A stretch of 64,000 bases of DNA from Streptomyces sp. A1136 (GCF_004795055.1 NZ_SSBJ01000031.1:1-64000), one strand, 5' to 3'; shown: positions 19,736 to 28,280, numbered from the stretch's first letter. Notes: generated from the letters alone by a model not told the origin. Numbers and translations: made by a program.

Positions 19736-20140
19736 ATGCTCTGCGGCGCGGTCGTCGCGACCGGACTGGTTCTGACCGCAAGCCCCGTCACAGCCGCGGC
19801 GCTCCTGCTGGGGTTCATGGCGCCGGCGGACGTGCACTCGCCTCTGGTCTTCCCCCGGTCGATCTCCGCGGCGGAGGCACAACGCCGCAGCGCGATCGAC
19901 TGGCGACCGGTCGTCTACCGGCGGTCGGGCTGTACGTTCTGCCTCCGACTGCGCGTCCGGTTGGGGCGCGGCGCACGCCTGGTGCACTGGGTCGACATCT
20001 GGCGTGACCCGGCCGGAGCGGCGGTGGTGAGGGCAGCCAACGACGGCAATGAGACCGTGCCGACCGTCGTCGTGGCCGGCCGGCCCCACGTCAACCCCGA
20101 TCCCGGGTGGGTCCGCGAACAGCTCGCCCGTTCCGCGTGA
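19736..20140 (+). CDS. Membrane-anchored glutaredoxin-like protein, N-terminus apparently frameshifted
   Basis: 134 residues from the first ATG in frame. One membrane helix (MLCGAVVATGLVL with the following segment) precedes a thioredoxin-fold glutaredoxin domain with CTFC as the redox pair (YRRSGCTFCLRLRV), then WVDIWRDPAGAAVVR and ETVPTVVV, the cis-proline motif. A better start, ATG at 19704 (MTRTWL), lies in another frame and would join at 19719-19721 if one base were restored (CTC-CTG-CCC in place of CTCTGCCC). Streptomycete relatives as I recall them begin that way. So either a 1-base deletion has shortened the gene, or the read carries an error. Confidence 0.7.
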   Translation: MLCGAVVATGLVLTASPVTAAALLLGFMAPADVHSPLVFPRSISAAEAQRRSAIDWRPVVYRRSGCTFCLRLRVRLGRGARLVHWVDIWRDPAGAAVVRAANDGNETVPTVVVAGRPHVNPDPGWVREQLARSA

Positions 20141-20265
20141 TGGGGAACGGGGCGCCTCCGCCTCGCGTACCGGTGTCCGGGTGGCCCTGCCGGCTTCGTA
20201 CGCCGCGCACAGCTCGGAACACGCTCCTGTCCAAGACCCGACCACCGCCGCGGCCTGACGGGACC

Positions 20266-21675
20266 TCACCCCGAAGGCTTCACCGGCCCCTTCCCCTTCA
20301 CCTTCCCCTTGTCATTCTTGTCCTCCTTGTCCTTCTTCTCCGTCTTCCCCTCGCTTTCGACTCGGTCTTCCTTGGCCTTGCCCGCTGGACCGCGGCCCGT
20401 CGGGCGGGCGTCGTCCGAGGTCGTGGCCGCGGAGGCGGAATCGGGTGACCGGTTCGCGGTGCCGGCCGCCGGGGTCGGGGAACCCGTTGTGGTGGTGTGC
20501 GAATTCGTGGACACGGACGTGGCGGGTATCGCGGAGGGAGCGGGCCTCGCCGGTTTCGTGGGCGTGGGCGACGGACGCGCGGCCGCCTCCGACGTCGACG
20601 GTCGGCTACCGGAGGGCGCGTGCGAGGAATCGGTCGCCCCTACCAGGAGCACGGACGCGCCGACCACGCTCGCGGCCATCACCGCGACGCCCGCCGTACG
20701 GCGAGGGGACCGGCGCGGGCGCTTCTCGCGACCGGGAAGGCCCGGCGCGCCGCCCAGCGGAGCGGGTGCGCGATGCGTGTCCGACACCGGCCCCGCCGGA
20801 ACGGCGGTGGGAGCCGGCGTCAAGGCCACGTGCGGATGCGGCTTTCGCACCGCGCCGAGACTCTGCAGGGTCAGGTGGATGCGGGCGGCGTCGGGGCGCG
20901 CCTGCGGGTCCGGGTCGGTCATCGCCGTCAGCAACCGTCCCAGATCGACAGGCACCAGCTCGGGCACCTGGGGCGGACGCAACAGCGGGGCCACGCCGAG
21001 CTCGGCGGGTGTGCCCACGTACTCACGGACACCGGTGAGCGCTTCGAGCAGCGTCAGACCCAGGGCGTAGACGTCGCTGGCCATACCCGCGCCCTCGCCG
21101 CGGAGTTGCTCGGGGGCCATGTAGGCGAGGGTGCCGACGAGCGTGTCCGGTTCGCTGCGCGAATGGTCGTCGACGGCCCGGGCGAGTCCGAAGTCGGCCA
21201 GGAACGGTGAGCCGTCGTCGCTGAGCAGGACGTTGGACGGCTTGATGTCGTGATGGATGATGCCGTGCGCGTGGACGTGGTCGAGGGCCGACGCGATCTC
21301 GGCGCCGAGCCGGATGACGTGTACGGGGCTCAAGGAGCCGGCGTCGATGCGGGTGCGCAGGGTGATGCCCGGTATCAACTCCGTCACCATGTAGGCACCG
21401 TGTCCGTGCCGTCCGACGTCGTACACGGTGACGAGGGCTCGGTGCGAAAGCCGGGCCAGGGTCTGCGCCTCGTCGCAGAAGCGGTCGGCGGTGACGGCGT
21501 CCGCGCCGGGGCGGAAGATCTTGACCGCTACCTCGCGTTCGAGGACTTGGTCGACACCGCGGAACACGTCCGCCGTCCCACCGGACCCTATGAGGGCTCG
21601 AAGCCGGTAACGGCCGCCGAGCAGGGAACCGAGCGGGGTCTGCACTGCGTGGGCCGAACTCGGGCGCGCCGACAT
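20266..21675 (-). CDS. Serine/threonine protein kinase (PASTA-less, PknB-like)
   Basis: 469 residues. Kinase domain about residues 22-280: glycine loop IGSGGTADVF, K52, catalytic HHDIKPSNVLL with D143, and DFG at 161-163. The catalytic loop has HHD in place of HRD, so it lacks the regulatory arginine and probably does not need activation-loop phosphorylation in the usual way. A membrane helix follows (VAVMAASVVGASVLLVGA, about 333-350). The outside part is Ser/Thr/Pro-rich and ends in a highly charged lysine/glutamate run (EKKDKEDKNDKGK). No ligand-binding domain is visible. Confidence 0.9.
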   Translation of the reverse strand: MSARPSSAHAVQTPLGSLLGGRYRLRALIGSGGTADVFRGVDQVLEREVAVKIFRPGADAVTADRFCDEAQTLARLSHRALVTVYDVGRHGHGAYMVTELIPGITLRTRIDAGSLSPVHVIRLGAEIASALDHVHAHGIIHHDIKPSNVLLSDDGSPFLADFGLARAVDDHSRSEPDTLVGTLAYMAPEQLRGEGAGMASDVYALGLTLLEALTGVREYVGTPAELGVAPLLRPPQVPELVPVDLGRLLTAMTDPDPQARPDAARIHLTLQSLGAVRKPHPHVALTPAPTAVPAGPVSDTHRAPAPLGGAPGLPGREKRPRRSPRRTAGVAVMAASVVGASVLLVGATDSSHAPSGSRPSTSEAAARPSPTPTKPARPAPSAIPATSVSTNSHTTTTGSPTPAAGTANRSPDSASAATTSDDARPTGRGPAGKAKEDRVESEGKTEKKDKEDKNDKGKVKGKGPVKPSG

Positions 21676-21770
21676 GCGGGACCTCCTCTACTCGCCGGCA
21701 ATACGCCGCGCTTACCCCCCGGATGACGGGCTACGCAGTCCCGCCCGCCCTCCGGGGGCCTGAGGGAGGT

Positions 21771-21804
21771 CCCGCCGGCCCCTACCCCCGTAAGGGTCCG
21801 GCGG
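21771..21804 (-). terminator. Hairpin downstream of the flavodoxin gene
   Basis: CCCGCCGG-CCCCTAC pairs with GTAAGGGTCCGGCGGG (21771-21804) with a short loop and one bulge, beginning 9 bases after the flavodoxin stop on the minus strand. Confidence 0.7.
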
Positions 21805-21812
21805 GAGGTCTG

Positions 21813-22298
21813 TCAGTGCTCCGGCGCGGTCGCGGCGGCTCTCAGCACGCGCTCTGCGAAGTCCCGCGCGGCGGTCAGGTCCTCGGCGGCCGGGCGGTGC
21901 TTGTTGATGCCACCGACGATTTTGAAGGGTGCCCAGGTGTCGAACGCCCGGCACGAGAAGGCGCCGTCCACCTCGTAGCCCTTGCCTTCGAGGAGCCGAG
22001 TGAGGGCGCGGGTGTAGGGCCTCGGCGGGATCTCGGGGAGCCCGCTGGTGGCGAACACGAACGCCCGGCCCCGGCACGGGGGCAGGGTCTTGACGAAGTC
22101 GGTCAGGCCGTGGTGGAGCTTGCCGTAGAAGACGCCCGAGCCGAAGCCGACGAGGTCGGCGCCGGCCGGCTCGGCCGGGTCGGCTTCCTCGGGGGTGACG
22201 ACCTTCGCGTCCAGTACGTCGGCCATTGCGTCGGCGACCCGACGCGTGTTGCCGTGCGACACGGAGGTGCACACGATGACGATCTTCATGGCTTCCAT
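21813..22298 (-). CDS. Flavodoxin-family protein
   Basis: 161 residues. The N-terminal phosphate loop CTSVSHGNTRRVADAMA binds FMN phosphate, and GFGSGVFYGKLHHG and VFATSGLPEIPP make the two loops that hold the isoalloxazine ring. The fold matches short-chain flavodoxin or flavodoxin-like reductases acting in electron transfer. ATG at 22298 has GGAGGA about 8 bases upstream; a second ATG nine bases on is possible. No obvious partner reductase adjoins it. Confidence 0.88.
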   Translation of the reverse strand: MEAMKIVIVCTSVSHGNTRRVADAMADVLDAKVVTPEEADPAEPAGADLVGFGSGVFYGKLHHGLTDFVKTLPPCRGRAFVFATSGLPEIPPRPYTRALTRLLEGKGYEVDGAFSCRAFDTWAPFKIVGGINKHRPAAEDLTAARDFAERVLRAAATAPEH

Positions 22299-22584
22299 GG
22301 CGGGAGTCCTCCTCCGGTGTCGGGCGTGTCATAACCCAGACCCGTCCCGACCGGCGGAACGTGACACCTCACCACCGTGGCGTGCCTCACACAGGTGGCC
22401 GGAGGGTGTGAAGTCCCCTTACAGCGAGCGGTGCGGTTTGCGAGTCGCGGGGCGCGTGTCCGGCATCGCGAGGCCGGCGGAGCCCGGGGATCCTGCCGGT
22501 GTGCGGCCCCGGTGCCGCGTCAGGGAGCCGGATGCTGACGGGGGAAGGCGGTGCGGGCCGGGCCGTGGGCGTCTCGCTCCACGT

Positions 22585-22794
22585 CTACGGCCGGGAGTAC
22601 CTGGAGGACGGAAGGGGTCTCGGGGGCGGCGGCTTGAACGGCCCGGCCCGACTCGCCATGAGGATCGTCATCGTTCCGGCGAAGAACAGGCTCAGGACGA
22701 TCAATGCGAGGCCGACGGGGTTCTGTGGATTGTAGGAGTAGCGGCTGGTTCCCCACCCGCTGCGTGTGAAGACGCGGCCGGCGCGGAAGAGCAT
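22585..22794 (-). CDS. Small single-span membrane protein (69 residues), hypothetical
   Basis: Reads MLFRAGRVFTRSGWGTSRYSY, then one clear membrane helix (PVGLALIVLSLFFAGTMTILM) and a proline-rich tail. There is no clear ribosome site before the ATG at 22794. The pattern of a basic aromatic head, NPxNP turn, and helix looks like a real small protein, but I cannot name a family. The flanking stretch 22299-22584 holds nothing I can support. Confidence 0.45.
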   Translation of the reverse strand: MLFRAGRVFTRSGWGTSRYSYNPQNPVGLALIVLSLFFAGTMTILMASRAGPFKPPPPRPLPSSRYSRP

Positions 22795-23058
22795 GCGGCC
22801 GCCGTGGTGGCGCGGGCGGTCCTCGCGTTCGTGGGCGGCGTCTGGGTTGGAACACCAGCCGGCTGAGGTAATCCGGCGCCGCGAGGCCGGCTCTGGGTGC
22901 GACGATCGCCCGGCCACCGCGCCGGGCCGGGGCTGACCATGCGCATCCGGCTGGTGAACCGGACGAGCCACGCGCCGGTGTCGCGGTCGTGACCGGCTGC
23001 GGGGGGTGGGGCGACTCGGAGCGGCACCTGTCCCGACGCAGCCGCCCGAACCGGGCAC

Positions 23059-23104
23059 GGCGTACCCGCCCGAGCGACCGGGAAGCCGCGCGGGCGGGTA
23101 CGCC
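23059..23104 (-). terminator. Strong hairpin downstream of hsp20
   Basis: A perfect 14-base stem, GGCGTACCCGCCCG at 23059-23072 and its complement at 23091-23104, with an 18-base loop lies 31 bases after the Hsp20 stop on the minus strand. The rest of 22795-23134 shows no gene. Confidence 0.8.
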
Positions 23105-23134
23105 GAGACCGGCTGTCGGACTTCGCGGAGGGCG

Positions 23135-23806
23135 TCAGGCTCCGGGGTCTGGGCGGATTTCGCGGGCAGCGGTGTCGTCGGGGGAGCTGCCTGCGGTCCG
23201 CTCTCCGGTGGCATCGGCGGCAGCGCCGCCGGTCACAAAGGCGTTGCGCTCTTCGGCAGGAGTCATCTCCCTTTCTCCCGCCGGCTCGACTTCTCCCGCC
23301 GGCTCGACCGAACCGTCCTTCTCGACCGCTGACCCTCCTCCCAGGTGGGGCCGCCCCTGCCCGATCTCGATCTTGCGACGGTGTTGGCGCCGTGTCGCCT
23401 TCGGGACGGTCAGGGTGAGGACACCATTGTCGAGGCCGGCCTCGCAATGCTCGGGGTCGGCGCCGGCGGGCAGGCTGGTGCGGTACGTGAAACCGCCCTG
23501 CCTACGGATGAGTACCTTTCCGTGCTGTTCCTCGGACAGCGAGCCGCTGACGACGAGCTGGTCGCCGTTGACCTCGATGTCGATGTTCTCGGCCGGGTAG
23601 CCCGGGAGCTCCAGCTTGAGGGTGTACGAGCGGTCGTTTTCCGTCTCCTCGGCCATGGGCATCCAGGCCCAGCGGCCCGTGGTGGGCGCGGCGGCCTGTT
23701 CCAAGTAGCGACCCATTTGTTCCCACATACGCTCGAAGTCCCCGAGGTGCAGTCCCTTCAGCACCCCGCCCGGACTGCTTCCGTGGCGTCGGATCGGCAG
23801 TGCCAT
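23135..23806 (-). CDS. Hsp20/alpha-crystallin small heat-shock protein
   Basis: 223 residues. Small heat-shock proteins hold unfolding proteins without ATP. The alpha-crystallin domain spans about residues 48-143: YTLKLELPGYPAENIDIEV, QLVVSGSLSEE, GGFTYRTSLPAG and GVLTLTVPKATRR. The N-terminal LHLGDFERMWEQMGRYLE is typical of actinobacterial Hsp18-type proteins. Oddly, a disordered acidic tail of about 65 residues follows, with a short repeat (VEPAGE twice). ATG at 23806 is chosen with GGAGG 8 bases upstream; GTG at 23815 is the alternative. Its neighbours include a PRC-barrel protein, which suits a stress-response group. Confidence 0.92.
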   Translation of the reverse strand: MALPIRRHGSSPGGVLKGLHLGDFERMWEQMGRYLEQAAAPTTGRWAWMPMAEETENDRSYTLKLELPGYPAENIDIEVNGDQLVVSGSLSEEQHGKVLIRRQGGFTYRTSLPAGADPEHCEAGLDNGVLTLTVPKATRRQHRRKIEIGQGRPHLGGGSAVEKDGSVEPAGEVEPAGEREMTPAEERNAFVTGGAAADATGERTAGSSPDDTAAREIRPDPGA

Positions 23807-24092
23807 CACCTTCACCTCCCGTGGTGATCAGGGGCGGCGGGCGCGCCACCCCCGACATAGAGGTGGGTAACCCCACCACCAGCGGCTAAACCGATCCGTA
23901 CGAGGTAATCGTCGGCCACCGGCGCACTGCCTCCGGGGCCGCCGGCCTCCGGCACGGGCGCGCCGCCGGGGCGTCGGGGAGCGTGTCGCCCCCGGCGGCC
24001 GCTACGCCCCGACCGCCCTTTTCACCAGGCGAGGCTGGGGTAGGCGGGTGAGGGAGAGAGGGCAGGCGCGGCATAAGGAACGAGGAGCAGCG

Positions 24093-24542
24093 GTGATCAC
24101 TCAGGAACAGTTGCCGGCATTGGCCACCTGCACGGCCCGGACGGAGCAGGGCCAGCGAGTCGGCGCGGTGGAATACGTGCTGGTGGACGACACCACGGGC
24201 AGGCCGGAGTGGGCTCGGCTCGTCGACCGCTCATCGGGGCTCGGCGGCGTGTTCGTCCCGCTGCGCCACGCCTCGCTGCACGAGGAGGACCTGGTCGTCC
24301 CGTACGCCGTGTCCGTGATCGAGCAGGCCCCCTGCGCGGCGCTGGACTGTGGAAGCGTGCTGACCGTGGCCGACGAGCACGAGTTGTTCGCCCACTACGG
24401 CCTCCAGGACGTACGCGACGAGGTGAACGCGGAGGGCGGCGCGGGCTGGGGGCGGATGGACCGGGCACAGACCATCCGGGAGGGGACGGCCGGACACGAG
24501 CGGGATGTCTCCCGACTGCGACAGGCCTCGCTCGGGAGGTAG
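24093..24542 (+). CDS. PRC-barrel-like domain protein
   Basis: 149 residues from GTG at 24093 with GAGGAG 6 bases upstream. The segment GQRVGAVEYVLVDDTTGRPEWARLVD and FVPLRHASLHEEDLVVPY follow the PRC-barrel pattern; streptomycetes carry several such stress-related proteins. The C-terminal 45 residues are polar and helix-rich. No enzymatic residues are seen. It stands alone, convergent with a lipoprotein gene; a short hairpin (GGTTCTG/CAGAACC) lies in the gap. Confidence 0.72.
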   Translation: MITQEQLPALATCTARTEQGQRVGAVEYVLVDDTTGRPEWARLVDRSSGLGGVFVPLRHASLHEEDLVVPYAVSVIEQAPCAALDCGSVLTVADEHELFAHYGLQDVRDEVNAEGGAGWGRMDRAQTIREGTAGHERDVSRLRQASLGR

Positions 24543-24622
24543 CCGGCGAACCTCCGGCGGGGCCGGTCGCCGGGTCGACGGCCGTGCGGGGGCGGGTTCT
24601 GTAGGCCCATCCGCAGAACCGG

Positions 24623-25150
24623 TCAGCGCCCGTACGCACCGTTGCAGAGGCCGGTGACCGAGGAGCTGATGACTCCCTTGGACGCCCGGCACAGCTCGGC
24701 CATCTCGATGCGCCCGACGGGTGCGGAGCCGGGACGGCCGCCCTGGGCGGGAGCCGGCCGGCTCCGGGGATGCTCCCGACGCTTCGGTTTCACAGGCGGG
24801 ACAGGCGGGACCTGCGCGCGGGGACGGTGCGTGCCCGGGGCGGGGTGGTGGCGCCGACCCGCCTGCTCACCGCCCGAGCCGGTTCCGCGCTCCTCCGGGC
24901 GCGGCTCGGAAGGCGCCGACCCGGTCCGCTCGCCGTCCGCGACATGAGCGACGGCGGGCGACGGGGTGGGGTCCGACGGCAACTGGGTGAGGGGGCGCGC
25001 TCCGTACCCGACGTCCGTGCCGGCCCGCGGCGTGGAGGCACCCGGTGTCATGCCCCGCTCGGCCGGCTTGTCGTCGGTGCCGTGGACCGACACACAGCCG
25101 GAGACGGCCAGCAGAGAGGCGAGTACGAGAGGCAGGACCCGGCAGCGCAT
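24623..25150 (-). CDS. Putative lipoprotein, hypothetical
   Basis: 175 residues from ATG at 25150. A type II signal peptide (MRCRVLPLVLASLLAVSGC) gives lipobox LAVSGC with lipid attachment at the cysteine near residue 19. The mature part is disordered and rich in proline, arginine and glutamate until a short C-terminal region with two cysteines (ELCRASKGVISSSVTGLCNGAYGR) that could form a disulfide. No known domain. A longer frame to 25246 would bury the signal peptide, so it is rejected. Confidence 0.7.
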   Translation of the reverse strand: MRCRVLPLVLASLLAVSGCVSVHGTDDKPAERGMTPGASTPRAGTDVGYGARPLTQLPSDPTPSPAVAHVADGERTGSAPSEPRPEERGTGSGGEQAGRRHHPAPGTHRPRAQVPPVPPVKPKRREHPRSRPAPAQGGRPGSAPVGRIEMAELCRASKGVISSSVTGLCNGAYGR

Positions 25151-25268
25151 CCGCCCACTGTGTCCGACCCGTCGCGGCGGGCGCGCGCCGGCTCGCGGGC
25201 ATTCCACCAACGAGTGACTTGCCCGCCGGCGTTCCCGCGCCACCACCCTGGCGACCAGGCGGGACGCG

Positions 25269-25826
25269 CTACACGGCCGCCGTGTCCCCGGCCGGCGTCG
25301 GCAGCGCGCTTCGGGCGGGCTGCTCGCGCCGCGCCGGTGGCGGGGTTCGGAGGTGCTGGGCGGCCTCGGCGGCGGTGTAGGAGGAGGCGAAGGTGAACGC
25401 GTAGGGGGACGGCCCGTGCGCCCGCAGGTCCGCCAGCCGCTCCAGGGCCTCGTTGACGCTCGGGATGTGACCGGCGGGGACCCACCAGAGCACCAGGTGC
25501 GCCTCGACGTGTCGCTCGAACCACTCGCGACGTCGCCGCATCACCTCCAAGTGGCCACTGCGGTAGGTGAAGTCCCACAGGGCCTCCTGGGTCTCCCACA
25601 CCGTCAGGTTGACGATGACGTCCTCACCCGCCGGGCGCAGTTCGGTGGCGTCGGCCGCCCCCTCCTCCACGAGTCGCCAGACGAAGCCGGGGGCGGCGTC
25701 GGCCGCGGCATTGACCGGTTCGAGCATCTCGACGAACGGCGCCAGGCGCGGGTCGTCGAGGGGGTGTCGGAGCGTGGCGACGTTGAGCTGGGCGAGGTGC
25801 GCGGCGTGCGCGACGGATGCGGTCAT
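25269..25826 (-). CDS. DUF3291 protein (dimeric barrel monooxygenase-like)
   Basis: 185 residues. HLAQLNVATLRHPLDDPRLAPFVEMLEPVNAAADAAPGFVWRL and the later SGHLEVMRRRREWFE with LVLWWVPAGHIPS are the DUF3291 pattern, a ferredoxin-like alpha/beta barrel related to antibiotic-biosynthesis monooxygenases. No function is established. It starts 32 bases after the stop of a SufR-like regulator on the same strand, so the two are probably an operon. A TTGACA within that junction might add an internal promoter. Confidence 0.82.
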   Translation of the reverse strand: MTASVAHAAHLAQLNVATLRHPLDDPRLAPFVEMLEPVNAAADAAPGFVWRLVEEGAADATELRPAGEDVIVNLTVWETQEALWDFTYRSGHLEVMRRRREWFERHVEAHLVLWWVPAGHIPSVNEALERLADLRAHGPSPYAFTFASSYTAAEAAQHLRTPPPARREQPARSALPTPAGDTAAV

Positions 25827-25858
25827 GGTCACATCCCAGCACGGCCCGCTTTTCTATG

Positions 25859-26536
25859 TCAATGAGAATTGTTTTTAGAAGTCACCACCACGCAACACTC
25901 CCCCGGCCGGGCGTCCATGCGGGCGCGCACGGGGCCGTCGGTGCCGAACATCCCTTCCAGAAGGGCCAAGTTCATGGCGCAGACAAGCGGCGGGAAGCGT
26001 TCCGCGACGGCATGGAAGGGACAGTTGCGCATGCGGACGACGCGCGCGGCGGCCTCGGCCGACTCCTCGTCACCTTCGAAGTGGGGTTCATAACCTCGGG
26101 CGGCCAGCATCTCCACGGCCTCTTCGAGGCCCGCACAGGGCGCCGCCGAGCCGCGCAGGGCCTCACCCCGGCGGCGCGCGGCCGCGCAGAGCGTGGCGTC
26201 GATCCCGGCCTGTTCCGCGGCCTCGGCGAGCAATTCGGCGGCGGTGCGGTAGTCGCGGGCCGGCAGCGACACCGCCCGCTCGATCCGCGCCCGGGTGTAC
26301 ACCTTGGCGGGACGACCCGCCCCCGGCCCCGAGCGGCCCGTCAGCCGGCGGCTGCCGCTCTCCAGCAGCCCGGCCTCGACCAGCTTGTCCAGATGGTGCG
26401 CCGCGAGCGTGCGGGCCACCCCGGCCGCCTCCGCGGCCTCGTTGCGGCCGACCTCGCGGCCTTGGGCCACGACGTACTCGTACAGGCGGCGGCGCACCGG
26501 ATCTTGCAGCGCCGCGATCGCATCGATGTCTTCCAC
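25859..26536 (-). CDS. SufR/ArsR-like transcription factor with predicted iron-sulfur cysteines
   Basis: 225 residues. An N-terminal winged helix (DPVRRRLYEYVVAQGREVGRNEAAEAAGVARTLAAHHLDKL) precedes a C-terminal sensor region with C172, C186, C214 and C215. The run NCPFHAVAERFPPLVC followed by PGECCVV matches the SufR type that holds a 4Fe-4S cluster and senses iron-sulfur status. No suf genes are nearby, so this is a paralogue with another target, likely the DUF3291 gene after it and perhaps the divergent membrane gene. Its own promoter lies in 26537-26786. Confidence 0.82.
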   Translation of the reverse strand: MEDIDAIAALQDPVRRRLYEYVVAQGREVGRNEAAEAAGVARTLAAHHLDKLVEAGLLESGSRRLTGRSGPGAGRPAKVYTRARIERAVSLPARDYRTAAELLAEAAEQAGIDATLCAAARRRGEALRGSAAPCAGLEEAVEMLAARGYEPHFEGDEESAEAAARVVRMRNCPFHAVAERFPPLVCAMNLALLEGMFGTDGPVRARMDARPGECCVVVTSKNNSH

Positions 26537-26690
26537 GCGGCCATTCTAAGAACAACACGGGTATGAGATAGAGGCGCGGCCTGTTGGCCCCTCGGGAAAA
26601 GCATCGGTGCCGGGGGGCAGGGCCGCGGGGCGGGTGGGCTGCCGGAGCCCTTCGGTGCGGCTTCGGCGGGCCGACACGGCAGGCAGCCAG

Positions 26691-26704
26691 ATGACAGCTG
26701 TCAT
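26691..26704. promoter_or_regulatory. Perfect palindrome ATGACAGCTGTCAT
   Basis: A 14-base perfect palindrome lies in the divergent gap between the SufR-like gene (start 26536) and the membrane-protein gene (start 26787). It is a plausible operator, though its distance from the regulator start (155 bases) is more than usual; it is 83 bases from the membrane gene. Confidence 0.5.
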
Positions 26705-26786
26705 ACGGCACAGGTGACCCGAGACCCTGCCACCCGAAGATCGCCCTCCGGCAGACTGACGGTCACCACACGACCTCGGGGGAATC

Positions 26787-27254
26787 ATGAACATCCGCAG
26801 CAGGAAGACCGCACCGGCCGAACCGATCGACACCGGCAGCCTGTCGCCCGCCGACTACCGACTCCCGCTCTGGTTCTTCGGATTCGAAGGCGTGCTCGCA
26901 GCCGCGTTCGACATACTCCAGGCCTTTCCCTCCGCGTGGCCCGTACTGCTGGTCGCCCTGGCCGTGAACATCACCGTCTCCCTGACGCTGATGCGCAAGC
27001 GCCTCGGGCTGGCCAAGGCATTGTGGCGCGGCAAGGAGACCCGCAAGATCGCCATCGCGTTGGTGGTCCTGCGCGTCGGCAGCCATTTCCTCCTGAAGGC
27101 CCTGGGCCTGACCATCACTTCCACGCTCGGCCACGCGCTCTTCGCCGTCGCCATGGGCGCGATCACGATCGGCCTGCTCGCCTACTCGCAGCACATCGCC
27201 ATCCGCGCACTGATCACCACCAAGAAGCCCGCACCCGCCGCCGCGAGCATATGA
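26787..27254 (+). CDS. Four-helix membrane protein, hypothetical
   Basis: 155 residues with a GGGGGA site before ATG 26787. After a polar head of about 25 residues come four membrane segments (about 28-45, 50-67, 86-105 and 112-137) with a short basic loop MRKRLGLAKALWRGKETRK between the second and third. The tail is KKPAPAAAS-rich. I know no family for it. It is divergent from the SufR-like gene, with a palindrome between them. Confidence 0.72.
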   Translation: MNIRSRKTAPAEPIDTGSLSPADYRLPLWFFGFEGVLAAAFDILQAFPSAWPVLLVALAVNITVSLTLMRKRLGLAKALWRGKETRKIAIALVVLRVGSHFLLKALGLTITSTLGHALFAVAMGAITIGLLAYSQHIAIRALITTKKPAPAAASI

Positions 27255-27309
27255 ACCAGGCCGCGTCACGTCACCTCGCGATCGGCCCGCTCCCGTCGCG
27301 GCGGCCGGC

Positions 27310-28002
27310 TCACGCGGAAGGGAGTCCGAACCGCACCGCTGTGACGCGGTCCCGCTGACCTCGGTCGAGCAGAACGAGGGAGGTGATGCCATGGGCCCCG
27401 GTCAGTCCTTCGCGTTCGACTCGCGACAGGAATCTTCCCAGCCCTCGCTGATGGGTGCTGAAGACCCGGCGCGACGCCAGCCGCCGGCGGGCGTACTGGC
27501 CCGACAGGGCCTCCGCGGAACCGACGTCCAACACGACCATGTGCAAGGGGCGTCCGGCCCGGCGAGCCGTATGGGCCAGCCACCGTCGCATCCAACCCCG
27601 GCTGCCGCAGTCGTGGATGAGCAGGGGTCGGCGGCTGCGCAGTTCGCGGCGCGTCCACCGCATGTGCCGCAGCCGCGCCCAGGGCCGGTACGCCGCATAG
27701 GGAAGCCAGGCGGGCATGCGCGCCTCACAGGCGGTACGGGTGACGCGGGGATCGACCACGGTGGCGGCATCGGCCCACGCGCGGAGCAGCGTGCTCTTCC
27801 CGCTGCCGGGAAGCCCGGCGACCACGACCGCCGCGTCGAACGGGTACGAGAGCCGGAGATCCCGACCGGCCGGGCCTCGCAAGTCGACCATCCCCCGCGG
27901 GGATATGTCACCGCCGGGGCATGGATCGCCGAGCCCGTCCGCGGGCGCCCGGCGGTCCGGTCGCTGTTCCGCGTGGGCCTCGGTGCTCGGGTGTGTGCTC
28001 AC
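27310..28002 (-). CDS. P-loop NTPase, AAA/zeta-toxin-like kinase fold
   Basis: 230 residues from GTG at 28002; ATG at 27891 is a possible shorter start. The Walker A motif VVVAGLPGSGKSTLLRAWA, then PLLIHDCGSRGWMRRWLA and PLHMVVLDVGSAEALSGQYARRR, resembles small nucleotide-binding kinases such as the AAA_33 group that phosphorylate small molecules or sugars. The arginine-rich middle (RWTRRELRSRRP) and late RFLSRVEREGL could close over the nucleotide. Substrate unknown; the gene stands alone. Confidence 0.7.
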   Translation of the reverse strand: MSTHPSTEAHAEQRPDRRAPADGLGDPCPGGDISPRGMVDLRGPAGRDLRLSYPFDAAVVVAGLPGSGKSTLLRAWADAATVVDPRVTRTACEARMPAWLPYAAYRPWARLRHMRWTRRELRSRRPLLIHDCGSRGWMRRWLAHTARRAGRPLHMVVLDVGSAEALSGQYARRRLASRRVFSTHQRGLGRFLSRVEREGLTGAHGITSLVLLDRGQRDRVTAVRFGLPSA

Positions 28003-28280
28003 AGGTGTAGGCCGTCCGGTACGGGGTCTGAAGGACTTCGACACTACGTGAGCCCTTTGGCCAACGGATAAGGGACCGCCAGGGGGCCGCCCCACCGACG
28101 GTGACGCACGTCGGCCGCGCCACCCGGGAGGCGACCTTGCCTTCCGATTGTGGCGGACGACGGCCATCGACCGATAGGCCGCGTCCGGGGGGTGTAGAGG
28201 ACGCAGGAATGCGGCCGCACATCTGGCTCGGGTGCCCCTTGCGGGTCCCGGAAACCGAGTTGCCTCCCGCGCCGTCCCCG

